Origin: Chitinophagaceae bacterium
Lineage (GTDB): Bacteria; Bacteroidota; Bacteroidia; Chitinophagales; Chitinophagaceae
Length of the DNA: 64,000 bases
Assembly (NCBI GenBank): GCA_023957155.1
Contig: JAMLHK010000002.1
Coordinates: 310,001-374,000, forward strand
Direction of reading: 5' to 3'
The notes under the pieces were generated by a model. It had not been told where the DNA came from, ran no database searches, and saw only the letters and a program-made list of their open reading frames with translations. This document shows positions 1 to 8,964 of the stretch, one piece after another. The number at the start of each line of letters is the position of its first letter. Position 1 is the first letter of the stretch. The position numbers and the translations under genes are program-made.

Positions 1-286
1 TCCATACCTGTTTTGTGGCAGTCAATACAGGTATGATCTTTTCTTCATCCGGCGGTGTGATAATTTTATTGAAGCTTATCTCCGACTGGTCCCATTTGTA
101 TTTTACCGATATATTCCACGGTATGGTAAGGTTACTCAGTATCCAGTCGTCAATAGGCCCCTTTGCCCAGGTATCGCCGCCCAGTCCGGGTATGTCGCCC
201 ATATTGCCAGAAAGATCATCTTTCCCACAGGATAGTATTCCCGCTGCACACCCAAGAGCGATTATTAATGTTCGTAAAGATTTCAT
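1..286 (-). CDS. Substrate import-associated zinc metallohydrolase lipoprotein, N-terminal part
   Basis: The gene starts with ATG at 286 and runs off the left edge of the window, so only about 95 residues are seen. A short signal peptide ends in a lipobox (GILSC), so the product should be a lipoprotein of the cell surface or periplasm. The segment after it (WILSNLTIPWNISVKYKWD, then a conserved I-T-P-P and V...A-T-K-x-V-W) matches my memory of the lipoprotein family that sits beside SusC/SusD pairs and carries an HExxH zinc site further on. That site lies outside the window, so the enzymatic part is inferred. It follows the SusD gene by 44 bp on the same strand and belongs to that transport operon. 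Confidence 0.72.
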   Translation of the reverse strand, partial: MKSLRTLIIALGCAAGILSCGKDDLSGNMGDIPGLGGDTWAKGPIDDWILSNLTIPWNISVKYKWDQSEISFNKIITPPDEEKIIPVLTATKQVW

Positions 287-330
287 ATTGAGATGTATGG
301 ATGATTATGTTTGATTTGTATAGCTGGTGT

Positions 331-1782
331 TTATCTTGGATTTTGATCTACGCCTGATAGTTCTGCGGATTGAGGTATCTGCAATACTCTTCTCGGATCA
401 TCTGCTCCCAGTTCAATCACCTCACCTTCCACCGTGCGATGTGTTACCACGATCTTGTGTCTTAATATATCGAACCAGCGCATCCCTTCCTGCACATATT
501 CCGCTCTTTTAAAATCAAGTATCGTTTGCAGTATACCTTTTTGCAGGTCGGGGGTATTGTAAAAATTTTTGATCTTCGTTTCCGTGATACGGTGCGTTGC
601 CGCATTATAGTTCACAATACGGGTAGCTGCATAGCTGTTAAGGTCGGTTAATGCATCATCGGTATTGTTCAGGGCATTATTGGCTTCTGCTTTATTAAAC
701 AACACTTCTTCCGTGGTAAAAAGCGGAACCATGATATAACCTGTTCCAATACTCGCATTTACGGAAACCCGTACAAAATATTCATTGATCTTGGGGATCA
801 TATAATTATTGGTACCGGCGGTGTAGGTATGGTTCCGGAACGCCCAGGTACCGCCTGTTACGTTTCTTGCAAAAATCTCATCGCGGATCGCAGATGTCAT
901 ACCATACCGTGTATTATAGTAATATCTCCCCCACCAGGATTGTGTTTCTCCCAACAGTAAATTGGCCGGCTGGCTGGCTTTGGTATATTCCGCCCACATT
1001 TCCATGTAGGTGTAAGTAAGATAAGTGCTGTTCCACGGGCGTAATAAGGTAGTTACATTGGAAGCGGTAAAAACCTGCCCGGCATGATCAATCACTTTTT
1101 GATAGTCCTTTTTATACAGGTAAAACCGTGCAGCAAAAGCATTGGCTGCGGCTTTGGTAAAATGGTAGCGGGGTGCGGTATATTTTTGGTCCGCCAGCAA
1201 AGGCAATCCTTCCAGCAGGTCTTTTTCAATCATTTCATACACATAGGCCACGGTTTTCCTTTCATAAGTTTTGATGACCACCTTTTCGGGTTCCGTAACA
1301 TAAGGAATACCAGGGTCTGAAGAAGCCGTAGCCGGATCGTATGTTTTTGAAAATAAGGTTACCAGCATAAAATGCGCATAAGCCCTGGCCACCAGCGCTT
1401 CTCCTTTTTGTGACCGGTAGTTGTCTTTATCCGGGGCGTTATTGCAGGCTTCCAGAGCATGATTGGCGGCAGCAATAGCCGCGTAGCAGGCATTCCAGTA
1501 ATATTCCGGGGAGTCCTGCTGGTTATCTGCAACATCTTTATACCTGTATGCGTCTGCATTGGTGATATCCTGCTCCCCTACCCCTTTGTCGGCCACATTA
1601 TCTGACATGGACTCGCAAAAATCCATATAATTTGCCTGGGGATACGCCGTACCCAGCAATTGTGATACTTTTTCAGGAGAGTTAAGCTCGGTTCTGTTAT
1701 CCGGCAAACGTTCCAGGTATTTCTTACAACCGGTAGTTGCGGTAAGCAACACGATAATGCAGTATATTAAAAAATTTTTCAT
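331..1782 (-). CDS. SusD/RagB family outer-membrane lipoprotein
   Basis: This 483-residue protein has a signal peptide with lipobox TTGC (Cys19) followed by KK, and the start YLERLPDNRTELNSPEK usual for SusD-like nutrient-binding lipoproteins. Family members sit on the cell surface as a lid on the SusC channel and bind the incoming glycan or peptide through a TPR-like helical fold. The C-terminal part has the usual RAEYVQEGMRWFDILRH motif seen in SusD proteins shortly before the end. The stop of the SusC gene lies 12 bp upstream, so the pair is translated from one message. The substrate cannot be told from the sequence. The zinc metallohydrolase neighbour suggests a proteinaceous or modified ligand rather than a plain polysaccharide, which is inference. 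Confidence 0.93.
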   Translation of the reverse strand: MKNFLIYCIIVLLTATTGCKKYLERLPDNRTELNSPEKVSQLLGTAYPQANYMDFCESMSDNVADKGVGEQDITNADAYRYKDVADNQQDSPEYYWNACYAAIAAANHALEACNNAPDKDNYRSQKGEALVARAYAHFMLVTLFSKTYDPATASSDPGIPYVTEPEKVVIKTYERKTVAYVYEMIEKDLLEGLPLLADQKYTAPRYHFTKAAANAFAARFYLYKKDYQKVIDHAGQVFTASNVTTLLRPWNSTYLTYTYMEMWAEYTKASQPANLLLGETQSWWGRYYYNTRYGMTSAIRDEIFARNVTGGTWAFRNHTYTAGTNNYMIPKINEYFVRVSVNASIGTGYIMVPLFTTEEVLFNKAEANNALNNTDDALTDLNSYAATRIVNYNAATHRITETKIKNFYNTPDLQKGILQTILDFKRAEYVQEGMRWFDILRHKIVVTHRTVEGEVIELGADDPRRVLQIPQSAELSGVDQNPR

Positions 1783-1794
1783 GATCCAATGATA

Positions 1795-4700
1795 TTAAAT
1801 ACCCACTTTTACAGAAAGCGTGATTTGTTTTTGAATGGGTTGTGCCACACCACCCGAGTTAAAAAATTCCGGGTCCTGTCCTTTTAATTTCTTATCCGCG
1901 TATATGAGCCATAGGTTAGCAGCAGCAGCGGTTACAGACAAGCTGCTAAAGCCTATACTTTGAACGGCTTTTGCCGGTAACTGGTAAGAAAGGGACACTG
2001 TTTTTAAACGGATGAAATCGCCCCTGGCTACTCTTTGTGTTGAATAATTATAATTGTTGTAGGGATAAGCGGCATTGAGCTGTGCTGCTTCAAAGGCTTC
2101 CAGTATAGACGGGATATTGGTTAATAATTCATCACCGGGTAATACCCACCTGTCGTTGAACTCTTTGGGCATCGCATCTAAATCCGAATAATAGGTTTTA
2201 AATGCGGGGTATAATCTTAATTTATTACCTGCCTGGTAAGTGACAAAAATGTTTGCCGAAAAAGCTTTGTAATGGAAGGTATTGGAAAAACCGCCGTTAA
2301 AGGGCGGATCAACCGGTCCCTCGTATACTAAGTGGTCCGTTTTTTGATCCTGCAGATACACGGCAGCAGCGGTTTTACCATTTTCATCCACAAATTGCGG
2401 GATGCCGGTATTATGCTCCAGTCCTTTATAATTGAGCGAAAACAGGCTGCGGACCGGATAGCCTTCTTTATTGCCTCCTTCCGCTACTACCAGGCTAAAG
2501 ATATCGGGAATATTTTTGGCATTGGTGATTTTGTTCTCGTTGTATCCAAAGGTAAAGCTGCTCTTCCATCCCCAGTTACGGCGGCGTACGATCTCACCGC
2601 CGAGAAGCAATTCACTACCCCAGGAATCCATGTCAGCATAATTAGCGGCTTTGTACGCTTCTCCGCCAATGCCGGAAGTTTTAATGATGCTGATCAGGTC
2701 GAAGCTTTTCCGCTGGTAAACATCAATGCTGAAATTTAATCTTCTCTCCAGCAAAGTAGCATCTACACCGATATTGGCAGTATATGACTTTTCCCAGGTA
2801 AGCTCAGAATTTTCGAGGCTGGACAACCGAATAACGGATTCTCTTTCCGAAAGATAGGGCCTGTTGGTATTAATACTTCTTAACACCACGCTGGAGTTAT
2901 CGGCAGGTCCCATGCTTGCCGTTAAGCCATAACTTGCTCTTAACAGCAGATTATCTAACCAGCTTATATCGCGCATAAAGGATTCCCTGTCTACATTCCA
3001 TGATGCAGCCACGCTCCAGGTAGGCAGCCAGCGGGCCCTGCTTGATTTACCGAGACGGTTGGAGCCATCGTATCTGCCCGTGGCCGTAAAATTATATTTT
3101 GAGTTCAAAGTATAATTACCGGTGGCATAAAAAGCAACAAACCGGTCATAATCCTTCCCCATTGCATAATAAGGAAAATTACTTTCAATGGTTTGTTTAA
3201 GGATCCGGTAATCTATAGCGGGTAAGCCGCCGTTATCGTACTGGTATCCATATCCGGTATTGCTGTAGCCTTGCCTGTCGGCCGATTTAACCTGCATGCC
3301 CCCCAGTAGGTTTACCGAATGCTTATCATGGATAACAGTGGCATAACTCACACTGTTCCTGAAATCGTAGCCCAATAGAAAATCTTCGGCCCTGTTGTAA
3401 AAGCCGCCGTAAGGTAATACAACAACCGGCTCGGCTTCGGGGTCATCAGGATCACGATATAGGAATTTATTGTTTTGGGCAATGGCAGCAGTTCCTGCCG
3501 ACCGGTATGCTTCCGCCATATTGGCATTTTCGGTGATCTGGTGTTCACGGGTAGACTTTACATAACGCAGTGCGCCGGTAAATTCATAACTGAAATTTTT
3601 CGCGAATTTGTAATTGATATCACCCTGCAGTCTTAAATCAATAATGTTGACATCAAGAAAATTATTTTTCAGTTCGTTAATAATATTGAAGGGTGCAAAA
3701 TTCCGCCTGAAGTATTCCAGCTCCCCTTTTTCATCATAAGCAGTAATGGTGCGACTGGTATTCAATGCAAAGCTGAACGGGTTAATATCAAAGTCGCGGT
3801 CATACTGCCCTTCTACGGGGTTGGGATTACGGGCCAGCGTTCCCGGCGCTCTTTGCTGCCGGACAGAGCCCAGGGTAGCAAACCCGGCAGAAAGTTTATC
3901 GGAAAATTTATAATTGTTCCGGAAGTTGATCGTATAACGGTTCACTTTGTCCGCTATCGTCCAGCCATTATCGCCATAATAGCTCATCGAAAAATAGTTC
4001 TGTGATCTTTCCGTGCCTCCCGATATGCTCAGCGAATGTTCCTGTAACAGGTTATTGCGGAAGAGGATATCGAACCAATCCGTATTGGCGGTAGCGTAAC
4101 GCTTGAGAAAAGCAGCCCTTGCTTCGGGTGTATTCTGGAGCGGGAAATTCCCGTTATCATCTGCGTTCATTAATTCATACATCTTTCCGTATACGCCATT
4201 GTCGGCACGGTCCAGGATATTCGTATTTAAAGATCCTTTACGTTCGAGCTCTCCCAGCACAGACATCTGCTGCAGAGAGTTCATGATATTATAATCGGCA
4301 TAAGTGGGCTTAAGCTGTGTTGTAAAGTTTCCCGTATAAGCCACGGTTGTTTTGCCTGCCCGTCCCTTTTTGGTAGTGATCACCACTACCCCGTTCATGG
4401 CTCTTGCCCCATACAATGCAGTGGCAGCAGCATCTTTAAGGATGTCAAAGCTTTCAATATCATTAGCATTTAAGCCGGCTACGGCCGATCCTAATAAAGT
4501 AGTAGGGTCCCCGCTTGATAACTGGTCATTGGAAATATTGATAAGATCTTCCAGCACTACTCCGTCCACTACCCATAACGGTTTGTTATCACCGTTTAAA
4601 GAGGTAGCCCCGCGAACTCTTACTTTAGGAGCGGCGCCAAAGGTTCCCGAAACATTTTGAATGGCTACGCCTGCGGCACGTCCTTCGAGCATACGGCTCA

Positions 4701-5226
4701 CATCGGCTACACCGTTCATCTTAATATCATCGGCTTTCAGTGAAGCAGCAGCGCCGGCAAACTTCTTTTTATCCAGGTTCTGAAAACCCGTGATCACTAC
4801 CTCCGACAGGGCGCCTTCACTTTTGGTTAATGTTACTTCAAGAAAGCTTTCTCCCCTGTAGACAACAATTTTAGGCGCTTTGCTTATAAAGGTAAATTGC
4901 AGGCTGTCACCGTTTTTGACACCGATTGAGAATCCGCCGTTTTTATCGGTTATCGTACCCTCGCCACTTTTCAGGTTTTCTACAGACACTCCGCTAAGTA
5001 CGGTTTGTTCTTCCCCGTCCGTTACTTTCCCTCTTACTTTAAGAGTGTCTGTTTGGGAGGGTTGGAAAAGTGTTTTGTCTTTTTCTAACGGGGTGGCATA
5101 TACGCCTAAACACAAGAAACCGTATATAATAACGGTAAGGGAGAGTATTTTTAAAAATTGCCCGAAGAACGTAGCATTGCCGGAATTCTTTTGGGGAGAA
5201 ATCATATCAGTTAGTTTATGCATCAT
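1795..5226 (-). CDS. SusC/RagA family TonB-dependent outer-membrane receptor
   Basis: This 1143-residue protein has a hydrophobic export segment at about residues 24-46. A carboxypeptidase-D-like beta-sandwich follows (VRGKVTDGEEQTVLSGVSV), then the plug domain with the SusC signatures GVVLEDL and DAAATALYGARAMNGVVVITTKKG, and a C-terminal barrel ending in TLSVKVGI. Such proteins import large ligands across the outer membrane using TonB/ExbBD energy and work with the SusD lipoprotein encoded just downstream. Two Met codons open the frame and another (MISPQ) lies a few codons inside; any could be the start. It heads a minus-strand operon (SusC, SusD, zinc metallohydrolase) and is divergent from the aldolase gene. 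No sulfatase, glycosidase or regulator is next to it within the window. Confidence 0.95.
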   Translation of the reverse strand: MMHKLTDMISPQKNSGNATFFGQFLKILSLTVIIYGFLCLGVYATPLEKDKTLFQPSQTDTLKVRGKVTDGEEQTVLSGVSVENLKSGEGTITDKNGGFSIGVKNGDSLQFTFISKAPKIVVYRGESFLEVTLTKSEGALSEVVITGFQNLDKKKFAGAAASLKADDIKMNGVADVSRMLEGRAAGVAIQNVSGTFGAAPKVRVRGATSLNGDNKPLWVVDGVVLEDLINISNDQLSSGDPTTLLGSAVAGLNANDIESFDILKDAAATALYGARAMNGVVVITTKKGRAGKTTVAYTGNFTTQLKPTYADYNIMNSLQQMSVLGELERKGSLNTNILDRADNGVYGKMYELMNADDNGNFPLQNTPEARAAFLKRYATANTDWFDILFRNNLLQEHSLSISGGTERSQNYFSMSYYGDNGWTIADKVNRYTINFRNNYKFSDKLSAGFATLGSVRQQRAPGTLARNPNPVEGQYDRDFDINPFSFALNTSRTITAYDEKGELEYFRRNFAPFNIINELKNNFLDVNIIDLRLQGDINYKFAKNFSYEFTGALRYVKSTREHQITENANMAEAYRSAGTAAIAQNNKFLYRDPDDPEAEPVVVLPYGGFYNRAEDFLLGYDFRNSVSYATVIHDKHSVNLLGGMQVKSADRQGYSNTGYGYQYDNGGLPAIDYRILKQTIESNFPYYAMGKDYDRFVAFYATGNYTLNSKYNFTATGRYDGSNRLGKSSRARWLPTWSVAASWNVDRESFMRDISWLDNLLLRASYGLTASMGPADNSSVVLRSINTNRPYLSERESVIRLSSLENSELTWEKSYTANIGVDATLLERRLNFSIDVYQRKSFDLISIIKTSGIGGEAYKAANYADMDSWGSELLLGGEIVRRRNWGWKSSFTFGYNENKITNAKNIPDIFSLVVAEGGNKEGYPVRSLFSLNYKGLEHNTGIPQFVDENGKTAAAVYLQDQKTDHLVYEGPVDPPFNGGFSNTFHYKAFSANIFVTYQAGNKLRLYPAFKTYYSDLDAMPKEFNDRWVLPGDELLTNIPSILEAFEAAQLNAAYPYNNYNYSTQRVARGDFIRLKTVSLSYQLPAKAVQSIGFSSLSVTAAAANLWLIYADKKLKGQDPEFFNSGGVAQPIQKQITLSVKVGI

Positions 5227-5587
5227 TTATAGGACAATTATTTGGATTAAAACGTTGATTGAAAGTGAATTATTTTAAGGGAAATACTTAAAAAGTACGC
5301 CTGCAAGATAAAATAAATCCGCTTTACCTGTTTTGGAGAAGCGCTTCTTAGGATTTCATTATGAAGTTGCTCTGCGATTACCCGGATTGCTTTACCGTAA
5401 AGCTGATCATTAAATATGAAAAAAGCCTGCCGGTGACAACCTTGATATTACAGCTAATTTTAATTCATCCTACCCATTGCCGGAAGAAATTTTATATGAA
5501 ATTGAAGTATATTATCTTCGCCACGCTTTGTCGGGTTAAAATCCGGCGATTCATTATTATTAATATTAAAAAAATCAAACATATAGT
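5227..5587. other. Divergent intergenic region, SusC operon / fbaA
   Basis: These 361 bp separate two divergently read genes and should hold both promoters. I found no exact TAnnTTTG box with a correctly spaced TTTG in either direction, no strong hairpin and no credible open frame. The short frames that cross it have no family resemblance. Confidence 0.5.
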
Positions 5588-6655
5588 ATGAAGAAATATA
5601 GAGCCGGTGTGCTTTTCGGTGAAGAACTGGAAGCGCTGTATAAAGATGCAAAAGAAAATCAGTTTGCTTTGCCTGCTGTTAATTGTATCGGAACCAATAC
5701 GATTAATGCCACTTTAGAGACGGCTGCAAAAGTAAATTCTCCTGTTATTATTCAGTTTTCTAATGGCGGAGCACAATTTATTGCAGGCAAGGGCATGCCT
5801 AATGACAAGCTGCAGGCTAATATATCCGGAGGGATCTCGGGTGCGCTCCATATTCATAATGTAGCTAAGTATTATGGTGTGCCGGTTGTGCTGCATACGG
5901 ATCATGCTGCTAAGAAGTGGCTGCCCTGGATAAGCGGGTTATTAGATGCGGGAGAGCAATACTTCAAAGAAAAAGGCTGTCCTCTTTTCAGCTCGCACAT
6001 GCTCGACCTGAGTGAAGAGCCGATTGAAGAAAATGTGAAAACTTCCGTTGAATTTTTCAAGCGGATGGAACCACTGGGTATGAGCATTGAAATTGAACTG
6101 GGTGTAACCGGGGGAGAAGAAGACGGGGTGGATAACAGCAGTGTGGATAATGAAAGACTATATACTCAGCCCCAACATGTGGCCTATGCCTATACTGAAT
6201 TAGGTAAGGTAGGTAACCTGTTTACGATAGCTGCTGCTTTTGGCAATGTACACGGGGTGTATAAGCCCGGAAATGTTGAGCTGCGCCCGGAAATTTTACA
6301 TAACAGCCAGGTATTTATTCAGAATGAATTAAAGACAGACCCCAAGCCTGTATACTTTGTGTTTCATGGCGGAAGTGGCTCACCTCAGCACCAGATCCGT
6401 GAAGCCATTGGTTATGGCGCTATCAAGATGAATATAGATACAGATCTTCAGTGGGCATTTTGGGAAGGTGTGCTGAATAATTATAAAAAGAGTGAAGCCT
6501 ACCTGCAGGGGCAATTAGGTAATCCCGAAGGAGAGGATAAGCCCAACAAGAAGTTCTATGATCCGCGTGTATGGCTGCGTAAAGGAGAAGAAAGCTTTAT
6601 TAAGCGGTTGGAAGTAGCCTTCGATGATCTGAACTGTATTAACAGGAACGCGTAA
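5588..6655 (+). CDS. fbaA: Class II fructose-bisphosphate aldolase
   Basis: This 355-residue protein is a zinc-dependent aldolase that splits fructose 1,6-bisphosphate into glyceraldehyde 3-phosphate and DHAP in glycolysis, and does the reverse in gluconeogenesis. Catalytic and metal residues of the class are visible: HTDH at 103-106 (Asp base and zinc His), the EIELGVTGGEEDG stretch around 168-180, NVHGVYKPG (His222) and FHGGSGS (His260), then NIDTD near the phosphate site. Length and motifs fit the class IIA, E. coli FbaA type. The gene stands alone: the SusC operon is divergent and the gene downstream is on the other strand behind a 400-bp repeat-bearing spacer. AT-rich sequence precedes ATG at 5588, with no strong Shine-Dalgarno, as usual in this phylum. 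Confidence 0.96.
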   Translation: MKKYRAGVLFGEELEALYKDAKENQFALPAVNCIGTNTINATLETAAKVNSPVIIQFSNGGAQFIAGKGMPNDKLQANISGGISGALHIHNVAKYYGVPVVLHTDHAAKKWLPWISGLLDAGEQYFKEKGCPLFSSHMLDLSEEPIEENVKTSVEFFKRMEPLGMSIEIELGVTGGEEDGVDNSSVDNERLYTQPQHVAYAYTELGKVGNLFTIAAAFGNVHGVYKPGNVELRPEILHNSQVFIQNELKTDPKPVYFVFHGGSGSPQHQIREAIGYGAIKMNIDTDLQWAFWEGVLNNYKKSEAYLQGQLGNPEGEDKPNKKFYDPRVWLRKGEESFIKRLEVAFDDLNCINRNA

Positions 6656-6677
6656 AGCACTGGACTTTCCTGCGCGG

Positions 6678-6814
6678 TAAAATATCGTATCATTATTTCC
6701 CGCGGATGACGCTGATTTTCGCAGACAGGTAGTGTTTGCTGTGACTGTCTTCGGGAGGAAGTACACTATATTGCAAAACAGGCATCCGCTTACTGATACC
6801 TGTTCACTATTCGC
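6678..6814. repeat. Intergenic direct repeat, copy 1
   Basis: A 137-bp stretch starting TAAAATATCG and ending CACTATTCGC is repeated nearly exactly at 6913-7053. The two copies differ by a few substitutions and short indels. Both lie in the spacer between fbaA and the Gfo/Idh gene. No open frame runs through them. About 98 bp of unrelated sequence separates the copies. Confidence 0.9.
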
Positions 6815-6912
6815 TGTTTAATGTCGTTTCCTTAACGTTTCTGTGTAGTTGCGGGTAACAACATCCGCAACGGCAACTCCGAACTCCGATGTTGCTGTTA
6901 TCACCAACATCT

Positions 6913-7053
6913 TAAAATATCGTATCGTTATTTCCCGTGGATGACGCTGAATTTCGCAGACAGGTAGTGTTTGCTGTGACTGTCTTCGGGAGGCAGTACA
7001 CTATATTGCAAACAGGAGGCATACCCGCTTACTGATACCTGTTCACTATTCGC
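6913..7053. repeat. Intergenic direct repeat, copy 2
   Basis: This 141-bp copy matches 6678-6814, including the shared stretch GACAGGTAGTGTTTGCTG. It ends only 8 bp before the 3' end of the minus-strand Gfo/Idh gene, so it would lie in that gene's 3' untranslated region. It may be a dispersed non-coding family, but no further copy was seen in the window. Confidence 0.9.
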
Positions 7054-7060
7054 ACTCCCC

Positions 7061-8434
7061 CTATCTCCTCTTCACTTCCCAGCCTTTACGATATTGCCTG
7101 CGCAGATATTTTTCGGCACCGGGATAGTTCGAAAATTTCATGTTGACGGTGTCCCATTCCAGCAGCTGACCCGGTACTCTTATGGCTACTGTACCGAGGA
7201 GAATAGCTTCGGTCATGGGCCCGGTTTGTGCAAAATGAGATTCTGTTTTTGTTTCCCCCAGGCAGGCGTCAACAAAATGGTGATAATGATTACGTTCCTC
7301 TAATTCCGGAATTGCATGTGCTTTAAACTTATCTTCCGGCAACAATACGGGCATTCCCCCGTGTGGTATCAGCAGGGCGCCTTCGGTACCGATGAGCATG
7401 GCAGATTCTGCCGGATATTCTTCACCGGTATATAAGGATCGTATTTCCTGTGGCGGATAGAACGCTCCATCAAACCATTCCAGGGGTAATATTTCTTTTT
7501 CTGTATAATTATTACCGGGGAACATCCACGTAATATGATCACCCTGCGGCCAGGTATCCGCCCTTCTTTCCGGTGAGTCTTTCCATGATTGCTGAACTTC
7601 GGCAACAACAGATACCGGCGGCTTTAAACCCAGTCCTTTCCATACAGCATCAAAAATATGACAGCCGATATCCCCTGACCAGCCCGTTCCAAAATCCTGC
7701 CACGCCCTCCATTTAACGGGGTGGTAGATCTCAGGTGAGTAAGGGCGCATTGGTGCGGTACCGATCCACAGGTCCCAGTTGAGCGATGCGGGAGCTTCCT
7801 GCCCCTGCGCCGGGCGCGGACCCACCAACCGGTAGGTGTCAATGGCACCGGGACGATTAGAACACAGGTAAGCATGTTTGATTTTGCCTATGATGCCTTC
7901 TTTGATCCAACGTACTGCCGTACGGTCGCCCTTACCCGAAGCAATCTGTGTTCCTAACTGGGTAACCACCCCGGCCCTGACGGCGGCTTGCGTTAACATA
8001 CGCACTTCGGCTACATCGTGACACATGGGTTTTTGACAATATACATGCTTTCCATGCCGTAGCGCCTCCATGGCTATCGCAAAATGGTTATGGTCGGGTA
8101 CCGTAACATTTACCGAATCTATATTCTTTCTTTCATTTTTGAAGAGTTCCCTCCAGTCACTGTATATACGTGCACCGGGGATCAGCTCTGCTGCTTTTTT
8201 CAGGTTGTTTGCATCTACGTCACAGAGCGCAACGATTTGTACGTTGGGATGATTTTTAAATTGATGCAGGTCATGGAATCCCATTCCGCCTACACCGATG
8301 CAGGCATGATTAAGTTTTCGGTTACCTGTTGCAGCTTGCGCTGCTCCGCTTAGAATTAGCGGGCCTGCTATTGCGGCTGTTGCTGCTGAGGCAACAAATT
8401 CCCGGCGGGATAATAAACGCTGTTTTCCTTTCAT
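7061..8434 (-). CDS. Gfo/Idh/MocA family oxidoreductase with TAT signal
   Basis: This 457-residue protein begins with a twin-arginine signal (LSRREFVASAATAAIAG followed by a hydrophobic run and AQA), so it is exported folded, with its cofactor, to the periplasm. The Rossmann part follows (ACIGVGGMGFHDL, then VALCDVD), then the family motif EALRHGKHVYCQKPMCHDVAE, whose QKP is the usual (E/Q)KP of the family. The C-terminal alpha/beta domain has NWDLWIGTAPMRPY and DFGTGWSGDIGCHIFD, typical of the secreted Bacteroidota/Planctomycetes branch. Related enzymes oxidise or hydrolyse glycosides through an NAD-dependent step, but the substrate here is unknown. It shares its layout with the protein at 24011-25459. 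It ends the minus-strand run that starts with the MFS exporter at 10635. Confidence 0.92.
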   Translation of the reverse strand: MKGKQRLLSRREFVASAATAAIAGPLILSGAAQAATGNRKLNHACIGVGGMGFHDLHQFKNHPNVQIVALCDVDANNLKKAAELIPGARIYSDWRELFKNERKNIDSVNVTVPDHNHFAIAMEALRHGKHVYCQKPMCHDVAEVRMLTQAAVRAGVVTQLGTQIASGKGDRTAVRWIKEGIIGKIKHAYLCSNRPGAIDTYRLVGPRPAQGQEAPASLNWDLWIGTAPMRPYSPEIYHPVKWRAWQDFGTGWSGDIGCHIFDAVWKGLGLKPPVSVVAEVQQSWKDSPERRADTWPQGDHITWMFPGNNYTEKEILPLEWFDGAFYPPQEIRSLYTGEEYPAESAMLIGTEGALLIPHGGMPVLLPEDKFKAHAIPELEERNHYHHFVDACLGETKTESHFAQTGPMTEAILLGTVAIRVPGQLLEWDTVNMKFSNYPGAEKYLRRQYRKGWEVKRR

Positions 8435-8467
8435 AATACCATGAAATTAATAAATGTATGCTTTGGC

Positions 8468-8932
8468 TTATTCTTTCACTCCGATAAAAATATCAACTTC
8501 CGCATTATTCCAGTCATTACTTCCTTCACCATACACTTCAAAATCAAACTGGTATGCTCTATGGATAGCAGATTGCCATATCATGCTCCATGCATTTGCC
8601 ACACAATCCGGCATTTTCCCTTTCGCGCTGATCTTTTGATACCGCGCTGCGGGAATAACCAGGCTGTTCAGTCCTGAGGGAACCGGCGTACCAGGATGCA
8701 CCTTACAACCTATGAAAAAAGAATAGGGATGGGTATGGTCGCCTTCATACGCATGATATACGGCGAATATATCATTGCTTAATTTACCGGGGACCTGATC
8801 CGCATAGTTCCCGTTTATAAATGCCTGCCATAAATTTCCGCAATCAATAGCAGCCTGTCCGCCTGCATTGGTTGTTTTTGTTTGTAATGCCAATCCGATC
8901 AATTGTATTTGTTCCAGTTCTGTTTTAAGCAT
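8468..8932 (-). CDS. GyrI-like/effector-binding domain protein
   Basis: This 154-residue protein contains only one domain, similar to the effector-binding half of AraC/MerR regulators, the SOUL/GyrI-like fold, closest to the integron cassette (Cass2) type. Visible features are the opening IQLIGLALQTKT, the AVYHAYEGDHTHPYSFFIGCKV strand pair, the VIPAARYQKISAKG strand and the closing FDFEVYGEGSNDWNNAEVDIFIGVKE, where the Tyr and acidic residues usually line the ligand pocket. It has no DNA-binding domain, so it could sequester a small cationic ligand or act as a co-sensor. It lies 32 bp after the ISP-type fragment gene and downstream of the Fsr-like exporter, which fits a drug- or metabolite-handling role by inference. 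Confidence 0.78.
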   Translation of the reverse strand: MLKTELEQIQLIGLALQTKTTNAGGQAAIDCGNLWQAFINGNYADQVPGKLSNDIFAVYHAYEGDHTHPYSFFIGCKVHPGTPVPSGLNSLVIPAARYQKISAKGKMPDCVANAWSMIWQSAIHRAYQFDFEVYGEGSNDWNNAEVDIFIGVKE

Positions 8933-8964
8933 TTGTTATTTTGTTTTACTGTTATTTTTTACTG

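Noticed and set aside
2332-2739. 135-codon plus-strand frame inside the SusC gene
   Set aside because: It is the reverse reading of a well-supported SusC gene and shows no domain.
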